From NCBI GenBank assembly GCA_029932675.1, contig JAOZPP010000002.1:1-64000 (forward strand): DNA of 64,000 nucleotides, read 5' to 3'. Each line of letters begins with the position of its first letter. Position 1 is the stretch's first letter. Positions 42,314 through 52,400 of this stretch are shown here, piece by piece. The notes below the pieces were generated by a model. It had not been told where the DNA came from. It saw nothing but the letters and a program-made list of their open reading frames with translations, and searched no databases. Source of the DNA: a bacterium (GTDB lineage: Bacteria; SM23-81; DAOVCL01). Position numbers and translations under genes: made by a program.

Positions 42314-42895
42314 GTGAATCTTCCCAACAAACTCACCGTGACCAGGATCATCTTAAGTCCTTTTTTCCTCATCTTCTTCCTCACTCCCCGGTCCTGGTCT
42401 CATTACATAGCTTTATTGATCTTCTTGGGAGCTTGCTTGACTGATCTCTATGATGGCTACCTGGCCAGAAAAACGGGGGTAATAACCAATTTTGGGAAAT
42501 TTATGGATCCTTTAGCCGACAAGCTCCTCACCTCCACTGCCTTTGTGGCCTTCGTTGCTGCTGGCTATATAAAGACCTGGATGGTTTTAGTGATCATCCT
42601 TAGGGAGTTCTTGATCACTGGCCTCCGCTCCCTGGTGGCCTATCGAGGGGTGGTAATAACCCCCAGCCCATTGGCCAAGTGGAAGACGGGGACACAAATG
42701 GTCGTGATCCTTATTATCTTGATCTTCATCAACCTGAAGGGTACATTTGCCAGCATTGGTAACCACTCCTGGAATCAAAGTTTGGTGCCGAATCTCTTCA
42801 ATGGGATGGTCTTTGTGGTGATGATCCTCACCGTGATAACTGGGGTAGACTACCTGCTAAAATATGCCTCTTCATTGAAGGGGGTCTTAAGATAA
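42314..42895 (+). CDS. pgsA: CDP-diacylglycerol-glycerol-3-phosphate 3-phosphatidyltransferase
   Basis: This inner-membrane enzyme commits CDP-diacylglycerol to phosphatidylglycerol by making phosphatidylglycerophosphate. The CDP-alcohol phosphatidyltransferase motif is complete: D44, D47-G48, A51-R52, G61, D65 and D69 within LTDLYDGYLARKTG and GKFMDPLADK. Five or six membrane helices fill the 193 residues, the normal length. PgsA-type features include NLPNKLTVTRI at the start and REFLITGLRSL at 94-104. It starts with GTG; an AGAGAAGAGG ribosome region lies about nine bases upstream. The following gene supplies the next step, the phosphatase PgpA, a sensible operon. Confidence 0.93.
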   Translation: MNLPNKLTVTRIILSPFFLIFFLTPRSWSHYIALLIFLGACLTDLYDGYLARKTGVITNFGKFMDPLADKLLTSTAFVAFVAAGYIKTWMVLVIILREFLITGLRSLVAYRGVVITPSPLAKWKTGTQMVVILIILIFINLKGTFASIGNHSWNQSLVPNLFNGMVFVVMILTVITGVDYLLKYASSLKGVLR

Positions 42896-42921
42896 GGGCC
42901 TCCCTGCTCATATCCACCGGA

Positions 42922-43329
42922 TTGGGACTCGGCTATATCCCCCTTGCCCCCGGAACAGCGGGAAGCCTGGTGGCGGCCGGGGCGATTTGGTTACTCCTCC
43001 CCTGTGGGCCTCTCTACTATTTATTAACCATTTCCCTCCTTCCCATAGGGATATGGGCGAGTGGGGAGGCGGAGGAGGTGTTGGGGAAGGATAGTCCCCG
43101 GATCGTCATCGATGAGATAGGTGGGATGATGGTGGCCGCCCTTGCCCTCCCCCATTCACTGCTTAATTTGACTGCCGCCTTTTTACTCTTTCGCTTGTTC
43201 GATATTCTCAAGCCACCACCTCTCGGCTGGCTGCAGGGGGTAAAGGGGGGGTGGGGGGTTATGGCCGATGATCTAGCGGCTGGAATATTGGCTAATCTGG
43301 TGTTGAGGCTTTTAAGGTTTTGGCTATAG
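42922..43329 (+). CDS. pgpA: Phosphatidylglycerophosphatase A
   Basis: PgpA dephosphorylates phosphatidylglycerophosphate to phosphatidylglycerol at the inner membrane, directly after PgsA. Motifs are GYIPLAPGTAGSL at the start, RIVIDEIGGMM (about 53-63), FRLFDILKPPP and GVMADDLAAGILAN at the end, all with conserved acidic residues. The coordinates use TTG 42922, which yields 135 residues. The family usually has about eight more residues before the glycine motif, so translation may really begin at CTG 42904 or ATA 42892, where AAGGG and GGGGG offer ribosome sites. In that case it would touch or overlap the pgsA stop. Function is secure; the start is not. Confidence 0.9.
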   Translation: MGLGYIPLAPGTAGSLVAAGAIWLLLPCGPLYYLLTISLLPIGIWASGEAEEVLGKDSPRIVIDEIGGMMVAALALPHSLLNLTAAFLLFRLFDILKPPPLGWLQGVKGGWGVMADDLAAGILANLVLRLLRFWL

Positions 43330-43390
43330 AGTGGGTAAGAAAAGGGGGATACAAATTTCAAGCCGGGCACAATCTTCACCCTCTCCTTAG

Positions 43391-43420
43391 TCCTCCCCCA
43401 TCAAGGGGGAGGAACCCCCC
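43391..43420 (+). promoter_or_regulatory. Two mutually exclusive hairpins before the NSS transporter
   Basis: TCCTCCCCC (43391-43399) pairs with GGGGGAGGA (43405-43413) around ATCAA. Alternatively CAAGGGGG (43402-43409) pairs with CCCCCTTG (43416-43423). The shared G-run can be in only one stem. They lie about 120 bases before the transporter start; no T-run follows. They could be a regulatory switch or a dispersed repeat. Confidence 0.4.
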
Positions 43421-43541
43421 TTGAATACTCAGTGCTGTGAGCAAGGGGTTCAATAAATTATCACCCAATTAAGTTGTCAAAGGCCATTGGCCTGTCCAAG
43501 CATAATCCATGATCCGGAAGCAACCACAGAAAGGAGGAGGA

Positions 43542-45011
43542 ATGGAAGTTGCTGAGGATAGATGGCAAAAGAGATCAAGTTTTATCCTGGCCGCGATAGG
43601 TTCAGCCGTCGGCCTGGGAAATGTTTGGAGGTTCCCCTACATCTGCTACCAAAATGGTGGAGGGGCATTTCTCATCCCTTACTTTGTGGCCCTCTTTACC
43701 ACCGGTATTCCCTTGATGATCTTGGAATTTGGGCTCGGCCATATGATGCAGGGCTCTGCCCCCAAATCCTTTTTCCAGGTGAGGAAGAGGGCAGAATGGG
43801 TGGGGTGGTGGGCTATCTTAGTGGGTTTCTTCATCACCACCTATTATGCAGTGATTATGAGTTGGTGCTTTTCCTATCTGGTCCACTCCTGGAAACTTTC
43901 CTGGGGGAATTCAGCGGAAAAATTCTTCAGCCAGAGCTTCCTTCATCTCTCCTCCGGGCCGGGCTCCTTGGGTGGGGTCCGCTGGCCTATCCTCATCGGC
44001 CTTCTGCTCACCTGGATATTTATCTACCTCTGTATCTCCAAGGGGACAAAGAGCGTAGGGAAGGTGGTCCTGGTCACTGTTCCCCTCCCCGTTCTTCTTC
44101 TGGCCATCCTGGTGGTCAGGGGATTGACCCTTCCTGGAGCCATGGAAGGCCTCCGCTTCTATTTAACCCCTAAATTTGCCGTGCTTAAGGACCCCAAGGT
44201 TTGGCTTGCCGCTTACTCGCAGATATTCTTCTCCCTCTCCTTGGGCTTTGGGGTCTTAATCGCCTACGCCAGTTATCTGCCACGGAAGTCGGACATAGTG
44301 AATAATGCCTTTATCACCAGCTTAGCCAACTGTGGCACAAGCTTCTTCGCTGGCTTTGCCGTCTTTAGCACCTTAGGTTATCTTGCGCAGGTGACAAATG
44401 CAAAAGTAGCCGATGTAGTCTCCGGAGGTCTGGGTTTGGCCTTTGTCACCTACCCCACGGTGATTAGCCTACTTCCTTTTGCTGCTTCCCTCTTTGGGAT
44501 CTTGTTTTTCTTGATGCTCCTCACCTTAGGCATCGATTCCGCCTTCTCCCTAATTGAAGCAGTAGTGGCCGGGGGAATGGATCGCTGGGGGCTCAATCGC
44601 AAAAGGGCCAACCTCATCTTCTGTGGGGTTGCTTTCCTTTTGGGGATAGTATTCACCACCAATGGGGGACTCCATTGGCTGGATATAGTGGACCATTTCC
44701 TGAACAACTTTGGACTTGTCCCGGTCTGTCTGGTCGAGTGTCTGATCATCGGTTACTTCTTTGGCCCTTCCAAGTTAAGGAACTATGCAAATAGGAACTC
44801 AGACTTCAGCATAGGGGGATGGTGGGATGTGCTTATTAAATTCGTCTCCCCCTTGATCCTCCTCGGGATCTTAGGGTGGGTGGTTTGGGAGGCGATTAGG
44901 ACCCACTATGGTGGCTACCCTGGTTGGGCGTTAGGGGTTGGGGGTTGGGGGATGGTTGGCCTGGCCATTGGTTTAGCCATAGCCTTTATGTTTATCAAGA
45001 GGAGGGGATAA
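43542..45011 (+). CDS. NSS-family sodium-dependent amino-acid transporter
   Basis: This is a neurotransmitter:sodium symporter (SLC6/LeuT fold) in the inner membrane, with about 12 helices in 489 residues. The first, partly unwound helix has the signature AAIGSAVGLGNVWRFPY and next to it NGGGAFLIPY, which build the Na+ and substrate sites. The likely start is ATG 43542, directly behind a perfect AAGGAGGAGG (43531-43540); an in-frame start at 43509 would bury that site. A 38-residue MetS-like gene follows after three bases. In Corynebacterium, MetP-MetS carries methionine and alanine. Substrate is therefore probably a neutral amino acid, but this is inference from neighbours. Confidence 0.93.
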   Translation: MEVAEDRWQKRSSFILAAIGSAVGLGNVWRFPYICYQNGGGAFLIPYFVALFTTGIPLMILEFGLGHMMQGSAPKSFFQVRKRAEWVGWWAILVGFFITTYYAVIMSWCFSYLVHSWKLSWGNSAEKFFSQSFLHLSSGPGSLGGVRWPILIGLLLTWIFIYLCISKGTKSVGKVVLVTVPLPVLLLAILVVRGLTLPGAMEGLRFYLTPKFAVLKDPKVWLAAYSQIFFSLSLGFGVLIAYASYLPRKSDIVNNAFITSLANCGTSFFAGFAVFSTLGYLAQVTNAKVADVVSGGLGLAFVTYPTVISLLPFAASLFGILFFLMLLTLGIDSAFSLIEAVVAGGMDRWGLNRKRANLIFCGVAFLLGIVFTTNGGLHWLDIVDHFLNNFGLVPVCLVECLIIGYFFGPSKLRNYANRNSDFSIGGWWDVLIKFVSPLILLGILGWVVWEAIRTHYGGYPGWALGVGGWGMVGLAIGLAIAFMFIKRRG

Positions 45012-45014
45012 AAG

Positions 45015-45131
45015 ATGCCTACATCCGCTATATTGATGCTCTGTTTCGGTTGTCTGGTCCTCTATGGCGGCCTCGGTTGGTGCCTCTGGATTGCCCAAAA
45101 GAAGAGGTTGTCGAGGGAGGATAAAGGTTAA
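45015..45131 (+). CDS. MetS-like small subunit of NSS transporter
   Basis: A 38-residue single-helix membrane protein starts at ATG 45015, with GGAGGGG correctly spaced upstream and only three bases after the transporter stop. The sequence opens MPTSAILMLCFGCLVLYGG and continues LGWCLWIAQKKR, followed by a charged tail. This is the pattern of the MetS/MaAIMP_sms family (PTSAI at the start, GG in the helix, aromatic-rich exit, basic end). MetS is needed for activity of its NSS partner MetP. The gene is easily missed because of its size. Assignment rests on pattern and position, both strong. Confidence 0.82.
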   Translation: MPTSAILMLCFGCLVLYGGLGWCLWIAQKKRLSREDKG

Positions 45132-45316
45132 CATCCCATTGGGCGTGAAGCTACGCCAGGGGACCTCTTCTCCCTGGGAGATAGCGGCCAGCGGGGGAGG
45201 TCGAGGCAGAGCTAAACATTGAAATTAAGGTTGAGGAATTTCTGAGACAGGATTGAGGGGGTGAACGATGTCCGTTCCCCTGTTAAAATTTAGTTCCCAA
45301 CCTTAAGGGGGTCATT

Positions 45317-47488
45317 ATGAAAAGGGCATGTTTGTGCGCAATTATCCTGGCCTTGCTCGGGGGGGCGAACGCCTGGGCGGATGGTTTTATCATCCCTCAG
45401 CCCCCCAGTCCGGGCAAACCATTTCCTCCGAACCTCTCCGTGGAATATCATTGGGTGGAGGTGAGGATTGAGGACCAGGTAGCTCAGACCACAGTTGATC
45501 AGGTATTTGTAAACAACTACCATAGGGACATTGAAGGGACCTTTATCTTTCCCATCCCAGAAGATGCCTCAATATCCAAGTTCTCTATGTTCCTGGGAGG
45601 AGAGGAGATCAGGGGAAGGGTCCTCGATAGGGAAGAGGCCAGAAGGATCTATGAGGAGATAGTGCGCCGGAAGAGGGACCCTGCCCTTTTAGAGTATTTT
45701 AAGGATGGGATGTTTAAGGCCAGGGTCTACCCTATTCCCGCCCATGGGAAGGCGCGCATCAAATTGGAATACTCGGAGGTTCTGAAGTTGAACGCGGGGA
45801 TCTGTGGGTATCGCTATACCTTGAATACGGAGAAGTTCTCCAGAGACCCCCTGAAGAGCGTGAGGCTCACCGTAGAGATAAGCTCTCAGCAGCCCATAAA
45901 AACCATCTACTCTCCATCGCACAATATAAAGATCGATAAGCTGGATGATCATCGAGCCAGGGTGACCTATACGGAGAAGGAGACCAGGCCGGACAAGGAT
46001 TTTCTCCTCTATTATACCATCTCTGAGAAGGATGTTGGCTTCAATCTTCTCCCTTACGAGGATGAGGATCATCAGCGCTATTTTTTAGCGATGATCTCCC
46101 CTCAGGTTGAACTACCGGAGGGCAAGGCCCTGAAGAAGGATATTATCTTCATCTTGGACACCTCCGGGAGTATGAGCGGGGGGAAGCTCCGGCAGGCCAA
46201 GGGAGCTCTTACCTTTTGTGTGAACAGCCTCAACCCTAAGGATCGGTTTAACATCATCGATTTCGATGATCAGATCAGGAGCTTCAAAGGGGGGTTAGTG
46301 CGAGCCACCAGGGGGAATGTCAGAGATGCTCGCCGGTTTGTGGAGAGCTGTCGAGCGGAAGGGGGGACAAACATCAACGAAGCCCTTTTGACCGGACTAA
46401 GGCAGATTGGAGAGGGGGGAAGGGCATCGTTCATTTGCTTTTTAACCGATGGGTTGCCTACAGTGGGGGTAACCGATATAAACAAAATCCTGCAGAAAGT
46501 TAGGGAGAGCAATAAAACTGAGGTGAGGATATTCAGCTTTGGTGTCGGTTATGATGTGAACGCTCATTTCCTGGATAGGTTGGCTGAGGAGAACCATGCC
46601 ACCTCTGACTACGTCAGCCCCGATGAGGATATAGAGGTGAAGGTCTCCCACTTTTACAGAAAGGTCTCCCAACCGATTTTGACCAATCTTCGGCTTAGCT
46701 TCAGCAACATAGAGGCTTATGAGATCTACCCTCAGGAGCTTCCCGACATATTTAAGGGATCACAGCTATTGCTTTTGGGCAAATATAAAGGGGAAGGGAA
46801 CGCAAGGGTAACCTTGACTGGTCTGGCCGGAGAGAGGGAGAAGGTCTTCACCTATGAAGTCGATCTTACCCCAGCCAAAAGGGACGATTTCATCCCCCGG
46901 CTTTGGGCAACGAGGAAGGTGGGCTACCTGATCGATGAGCTGAGACTTCATGGGGAAAATAAGGAACTGATCGACGAGGTGGTGCGGCTCTCCAAGAAAT
47001 ATGGGATCATCAACCAATACACATCCTTTCTCATTGGGGCAGACTATCGGTTGACCGAGCGGGAGCTTTCCCGGGATCTGGCCCAAAGCATCCACCAACT
47101 CTCCAAAGAGCAAGTGGGTAAAGGTGCCGTAGGCCAAGCCAGAACCCTCTCGATCACAAAATATGCCCAGGTCCCCCTGCCCGGCTATTTTGACTCTCAG
47201 GGAGGGTTCAGGAGGATAGAGAAGGTGGCCCAGGTGGGGACCAAAACATTCTTCAATAAAGATGGACTCTGGGTGGACAGCCGGTACGAGGGGAAGCTGG
47301 CGACTATCAAAGTGGAGAGGTTCAGTCGGGCCTATTTCCAACTCCTCTCCCGGGTCCCGCAGATAGGCAAATACCTTGCCCTCGGGGAGAAGGTTATCTT
47401 CCTGCTTAAGGGAAAGGCCATCGAGATCTCAGATCGAGGGAAAAGCCACTTCTCCGAATCAGAACTCAAGGCCCTGCTCTCCAGGTAG
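45317..47488 (+). CDS. Exported VIT and von Willebrand factor A domain protein
   Basis: The 723-residue protein has a signal peptide (cleaved near residue 21, after NAWA). Residues 35-165 form a VIT (inter-alpha-trypsin inhibitor) domain with VEYHWVEVRIEDQVAQT and FIFPIPEDASISKF. A vWA domain follows at about 275-450, with an intact metal-ion adhesion site: DTSGSMSG at 281-288, the Thr of EGGTNINEAL, and FLTDGLPT. A C-terminal beta/helical region has no clear match and lacks the membrane anchor or sorting signal sometimes found. Homologues in Gram-negative bacteria are periplasmic or surface proteins of unclear role, perhaps adhesion. It has its own transcript by position; no obvious promoter was found in the 185-base gap. 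Confidence 0.92.
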   Translation: MKRACLCAIILALLGGANAWADGFIIPQPPSPGKPFPPNLSVEYHWVEVRIEDQVAQTTVDQVFVNNYHRDIEGTFIFPIPEDASISKFSMFLGGEEIRGRVLDREEARRIYEEIVRRKRDPALLEYFKDGMFKARVYPIPAHGKARIKLEYSEVLKLNAGICGYRYTLNTEKFSRDPLKSVRLTVEISSQQPIKTIYSPSHNIKIDKLDDHRARVTYTEKETRPDKDFLLYYTISEKDVGFNLLPYEDEDHQRYFLAMISPQVELPEGKALKKDIIFILDTSGSMSGGKLRQAKGALTFCVNSLNPKDRFNIIDFDDQIRSFKGGLVRATRGNVRDARRFVESCRAEGGTNINEALLTGLRQIGEGGRASFICFLTDGLPTVGVTDINKILQKVRESNKTEVRIFSFGVGYDVNAHFLDRLAEENHATSDYVSPDEDIEVKVSHFYRKVSQPILTNLRLSFSNIEAYEIYPQELPDIFKGSQLLLLGKYKGEGNARVTLTGLAGEREKVFTYEVDLTPAKRDDFIPRLWATRKVGYLIDELRLHGENKELIDEVVRLSKKYGIINQYTSFLIGADYRLTERELSRDLAQSIHQLSKEQVGKGAVGQARTLSITKYAQVPLPGYFDSQGGFRRIEKVAQVGTKTFFNKDGLWVDSRYEGKLATIKVERFSRAYFQLLSRVPQIGKYLALGEKVIFLLKGKAIEISDRGKSHFSESELKALLSR

Positions 47489-47544
47489 GGTCTTCAGAAA
47501 GCGCAGATTGGACCAGCGAAACAAGGATGGAGTAGGTTAACATC

Positions 47545-48372
47545 TTGCCACCGATTCAAGATATACCCCAGGAGGGAAGACATATCTTCATTGTCTCGGA
47601 TGCCACAGGGAAGACCTGCGAATTGGTGGTCAAGGCAGCCTTAACCCAGTTCGAGACCTCCCAGGCGGTATTGCATCGGATACAATATGTGCGCAATGAG
47701 GCTCAAGTGCACAAGGTCATCGAGGAGGCCAAGAAGATGAGGGGAATTGTAGTCTATACCCTCGTTTCGCCCCAACTGAGGAAAGCTATGCTCCACGGGG
47801 GTCGACGGAAGGCTGTGCCCACCATCGACATCCTTGGCCCTGTTCTCACCAGGCTCACCGATCTGCTGGAGATCTCCCCCCTGGCCATCCCTGGTCTGTT
47901 CAGAGATCTGAATGAGGCCTACTACCGACGTATCGAGTGTATTGACTTTACCGTAAAGCACGACGATGGCCTGCGTCCTGACGATCTTCCGCAGGCGGAT
48001 GTTGTCCTCGTCGGGGTCTCCAGAACCTCAAAGACTCCAATCAGTATCTACCTCTCCTATCGAGGCTACAAAGTGGCAAATTTACCCATCGTTTTAGGGA
48101 TTAAGCCACCCGCACAACTCTTTGCCATCGACCCCAATAAGATCGTTGGCCTCACTATCCATCACCAAAGGCTTCAAGCCATCCGCCGGGCGCGGGCCAG
48201 AAGATTGGTTTCCGCAGAGTTGAGTTCCTATGTGGACTTGGAGGAGATCAGAAAGGAGCTTGATTACAGTCACTCCATCTTTCGCCAGAACCGATGGCAG
48301 GTGATCGATGTAACCTCTAAGTCGATAGAGGAATCAGCTACCGAGATTATGGAGCTATTGGGGGGGAGATGA
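47545..48372 (+). CDS. ppsR: PEP synthase regulatory protein (kinase/pyrophosphorylase, DUF299)
   Basis: This bifunctional cytoplasmic enzyme inactivates PEP synthase (or pyruvate phosphate dikinase) by ADP-dependent phosphorylation and reactivates it by Pi-dependent dephosphorylation. The family motifs are IFIVSDATGKTCE (14-26), DLNEAYYRRIECIDFTVKHDDG and the P-loop-like GVSRTSKTP at 157-165. Its 275 residues are the normal length. The start is TTG 47545; no ATG precedes the conserved HIFIVSD and the ribosome site is weak. The next gene starts within its stop codon (ATGA). The target enzyme is not in this window. Confidence 0.92.
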   Translation: MPPIQDIPQEGRHIFIVSDATGKTCELVVKAALTQFETSQAVLHRIQYVRNEAQVHKVIEEAKKMRGIVVYTLVSPQLRKAMLHGGRRKAVPTIDILGPVLTRLTDLLEISPLAIPGLFRDLNEAYYRRIECIDFTVKHDDGLRPDDLPQADVVLVGVSRTSKTPISIYLSYRGYKVANLPIVLGIKPPAQLFAIDPNKIVGLTIHHQRLQAIRRARARRLVSAELSSYVDLEEIRKELDYSHSIFRQNRWQVIDVTSKSIEESATEIMELLGGR

Positions 48373-49328
48373 TCCTTCGGGGGTGGCACCCCTCGCGAGG
48401 GTCTCCGGTTGAGGGCTCAACCCTGGGGTTTGAGGGTCTGCTTCTCCTCACTGCCCTTATATGGGGGTTTGCCTTCGTTGCCCAACGGGAGGGGATGGAA
48501 CATCTTGGGCCGTTTGCCTTTAATGGGGTTCGTTTCGCCCTGGGCAGCCTCTCCCTTCTTCCCTTCCTCCTCTTGGGTGGAAGGCGATGCTTTCCCCTTG
48601 CGGGGAATTCTGTGTCCCACAAAACTACAGTGCTCGGTGGAGCCCTTGCTGGAGTGGTTCTCTTCGCGGGGGCTTCGTTACAGCAGATCGGGATTGTGTA
48701 TACAACTGCCGGCAAGGCTGGCTTCATCACTGGACTCTATGTGGTGATAGTGCCCATCTTGGGCCTGCTCTGGAAACGGGGTCCTGGTTGGAAGACATGG
48801 TGTGGGGCTTTTCTTGCCGTGGCTGGCCTCTATTTGCTGAGTGTGCGCGGGAGGTTTGCTATTGGCCGCGGTGACCTGTTCGTCCTGCTCAGCGCCTTTT
48901 TTTGGGCAGGACATGTCCTGGTCATCGGATGGTTCTCCCTCCGGATAATTCCCCTTAAACTGGCCTGCCTCCAGTTTGCTACTTGTTCCATTCTAAGCTC
49001 TGTTTTTGCCATAGCAACAGAGGTAACCTCCCTCTCCGCACTGATTGCCGCCGCTATTCCCCTCCTCTATGCCGGCCTGCTCTCTACGGGGGTGGCCTAT
49101 ACCTTGCAGGTGGTAGCGCAGAGCCGAGTGCCTGCAGCAAATGCGGCGATCATTATGAGCTTAGAGGCCAGCTTTGCCGCATTAGGAGGCTGGATAATGC
49201 TTGATGAAAGGCTCCCCCTCCGGGGGCTTTTAGGCTGTGGCTTAATGCTCGCTGGAATGATCATCTCCCAACTCGACGCCAAGGTTGGCCTCAGATATCT
49301 ACCCCAGGGAGAGAAATGCTCAGGTTGA
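48369..49328 (+). CDS. EamA/DMT-family transporter
   Basis: The protein has ten membrane helices in 319 residues, made of two EamA repeats. The first repeat begins LLLLTALIWGFAFVAQREG (about 24-42) and the second LFVLLSAFFWAGHVLVIG (about 182-199). The C-terminal repeat ends in the typical VPAANAAIIMSLEASFAALGG followed by a helix and a short tail. Members export or import small metabolites such as amino acids, sugars or purines; substrate is unknown. The ATG overlaps the ppsR stop by four bases, so translation is coupled. The 20-residue N-terminal extension before the first helix is slightly longer than usual, and a later start cannot be excluded. It faces uvrA tail to tail. Confidence 0.9.
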   Translation: MILRGWHPSRGSPVEGSTLGFEGLLLLTALIWGFAFVAQREGMEHLGPFAFNGVRFALGSLSLLPFLLLGGRRCFPLAGNSVSHKTTVLGGALAGVVLFAGASLQQIGIVYTTAGKAGFITGLYVVIVPILGLLWKRGPGWKTWCGAFLAVAGLYLLSVRGRFAIGRGDLFVLLSAFFWAGHVLVIGWFSLRIIPLKLACLQFATCSILSSVFAIATEVTSLSALIAAAIPLLYAGLLSTGVAYTLQVVAQSRVPAANAAIIMSLEASFAALGGWIMLDERLPLRGLLGCGLMLAGMIISQLDAKVGLRYLPQGEKCSG

Positions 49329-49404
49329 TTGGATTAAATCACAACAGCAATATTAAGTCCCCAAGGAGAGGGTGCTGGTAGGAAAGATTTGTAAGGATAG
49401 ACAT

Positions 49405-52400
49405 CTATCTCTGTCCGTTCCCCTTCTTCCTTTGGCCGTTGAGCGGTTTGCCCCTGGTTAAGAAATCCCGCAGGAACCTCGCGGTGTAGGAGCAATTTGT
49501 AACATTGGTGATCTCCTCAGGTGGCCCCTCAGCGACCACCCTTCCCCCCTCATCCCCCCCCTCTGGCCCCAGATCTATGACCCAGTCGGCCTCGGCGATG
49601 AGGTCAAGGTTGTGCTCGATGACCACCACTGTATCCCCCCGGTCAACCAACTGTTGAAGGACCTCAATGAGGTTTTTTACATCTGCCGGGTGGAGGCCGG
49701 TGGTGGGCTCCTCTAAGATGTAGAGGGTCCTCCCCTGAGAGCTCTTGGATAGCTCTGCAGCTAACTTTATCCTCTGCGCCTCCCCTCCGGAGAGGGTAGG
49801 GCTGGGTTGGCCAAGGGTGAGATAGCCTAAGCCAATGCTTTGCAGAAGCTGCAGCCGTCTGCTCAGCTCAGGGATGGGGGAGAAATGCTCTAAGGCCTGC
49901 TCAACGGTCATCTCCAGGACCTGGGAGATGTCCTTTCCCTTATAGGTCACTTCCAAGGTCTCCTGATTATACCTCTTCCCCCCACATTCCTCACAACCAA
50001 CCCAGACATCGGGGAGGAAATTCATCTCTACCTTTATCCTCCCCTGCCCTCTACACCTCTCACACCTTCCCCCCTCGAGGTTGAAGGAAAACCTCCCTGG
50101 TCCATAGCCCCTCAACTTGGCCTCCGGGGTATAGGAGAAGACCCTTCTTATCGCAGAGAGGAGTCCCACATAGGTGGCCGGGGTGGAACGGGGGGTGCGG
50201 CCTATCGGGGTCTGATCCACCTCCAAGACCCTTTCTACCCTCTCCCATCCCCTAATCTCCCTATGGCTTCCGGGCCTAACTTTCTGGCGATAGAGCTTTG
50301 CCCTCAACCCCTTGTAGAGGACCTCCCTTACCAAGGTGCTCTTCCCTGCCCCGGATACACCCGTCACCACCACCAACCTGTGTAGGGGTATGCGCACATC
50401 CACGCCCTTTAGGTTGTTCTCCTTGGCTCCGATGATCTCAATGAATTCCGGGGAAGGAGGTCTTCTCTCCCCCCGGAGAGGATGGGAAAGGGGTTGCCGC
50501 AGATATAGGCCGGTGACTGAGGTCGGATGGTTCATTATCCTCTCCGGCTCTCCCACTGCCACTACCCTCCCCCCTTTGGCTCCTGGCCCTGGCCCCAGAT
50601 CAACTATCCAATCCGCCTTCCTGATGGTGAAGTCATCGTGCTCCACCACGACCACCGAGTTTCCCTTCTCCCTCAGCTCCTGTAAGCAATCCAAGAGCTT
50701 GAGGTTATCCCGGGGATGGAGGCCAATGGTTGGCTCATCCAAGATGTAGCAGACCCCCCGCAGGTTGGAACCTAATTGAGCGGCAAGCCTTATCCGCTGT
50801 GACTCCCCAGCCGAGAGGGTCTCCGCCCGGCGATCAAGGCCCAGGTAGGAGAGACCCACCTTTTCTAAGAACTCCAACCGGGAGAGGATCTCCTGGCGCA
50901 GGGGATGGGCTATTGGTTCCTCGGCTGAGGAGAACTCCAGATCGGAGATAAACCTCTTCGCCTCAGCTACGGACATCTGGGTCCACCCATCGATGGGAAG
51001 CCCCCACAGCTTAACAGCCAGGAATTCCTCCTTAAGCCTCTTTCCCTTACACTGAGGGCAGGGTCTCTCCTCCTCGCCTAAAACCCCCAACCCACCGCAT
51101 CTAGGGCAGGCGCCTAATGGGGAGTTGAAGGAGAAGTGACGAGGGTCAAGCTCGGGGAAGCTGCGCCCACACTGGGGACATACCCTCTGGGTGCTATAGA
51201 CTCTCTCCTTCTCCTGGTTATAGCCAATAACCGTCCCATTGCCCCACCGGGCTCCGGCCTGCAGCAACTCCCTCAGTTGAGGATCATCCCCCTTTGCTTT
51301 GCCCACCACCAGCTCCAGGGTGTGTTCCCGATACCTCTCCAGCCTGGGGAATTCAGTTACATCATAGAACCTTCCGTCAACCCTTAGCTGGGGGAAACCT
51401 TTCCTTCTTGCCCATCTGGCCACCTCAGTATAGAGCCCTTTGCGAGAGGAGACAAGGGGGGAGAGGATGATTACCTCCTTCCCGGCGAACTCGCCCCTGA
51501 TTTTAGCCCCTATCTCCTCTAAGGATTGAGGCGCCACTTTCACCCCACACTGGGGGCAGTGTTGGACCCCTAATTTGGAGAAGAGGAGCCTGAGGAAATG
51601 GTAAATTTCGGTAATGGTGGCCACGGTGGACCTCCTCCCCCCCGAGGAGCTGCGTTGACCAATGGCCACTGTAGGGGGAAGGCCGGTGAGGGAGCTGACC
51701 TCTGGGCGGGAGAGTTGCTGGAGGTACTGTCTCACCCAGGAGGAGAGGGTGTCTAAGTATCTGCGCTGTCCCTCAGCAAAGAGGATATCGAAGGCTAAGC
51801 TGGACTTCCCCGAACCGGAGACCCCGGTGATGGCCACCAACTTCCCCCGCGGCAGCCGCAGATCTATCGATTGGAGGTTGTGCTCCTTGGCCCCCTTGAT
51901 CAAGATCTCTTCTGGGGAGGGAGGAGAGGGCCTAACCTCCTTTTCTGGGGGCAGAAAGCCCTCTGAGCTCAGATAGGGACGGAGAAACCTTCCTGTATGG
52001 GATCCAGGGGTCTGGGCGATTAGCTCTGGGGGACCCTGGGCGACCACCCATCCCCCCTTTTCCCCTCCCTCTGGGCCTAAGTCGATTATCCAATCGGCTG
52101 ACTTTAGCAGTTCAAGGTTATGCTCGATAACCACCAAGGAGTTCCCCCGCTCAACTATAGATTGAAGGACTGAGACTAGAGTCCTTATATCGTGGGGATG
52201 GAGGCCAGTGGTTGGCTCATCTAAAAGGAGAAGGGTTCCCTTCTTTCTATTTCCCAGTTGGCCGGCCAGCTTCAGCCTCTGCAGCTCACCAGCGGAAAGG
52301 GTGTTCACTGGTTGGCCCAGCCTAAGGTAACTCAGTCCGACATCCACAAGGGGAGTAAGGGCTTGGGCCACCTTGGATTGGGGACCAAATAGGTCTATCG

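Noticed and set aside
43474..43506. Promoter TTGTCA ... CATAAT before the NSS transporter
   Set aside because: The spacer is about 21 bases, outside the usual range.
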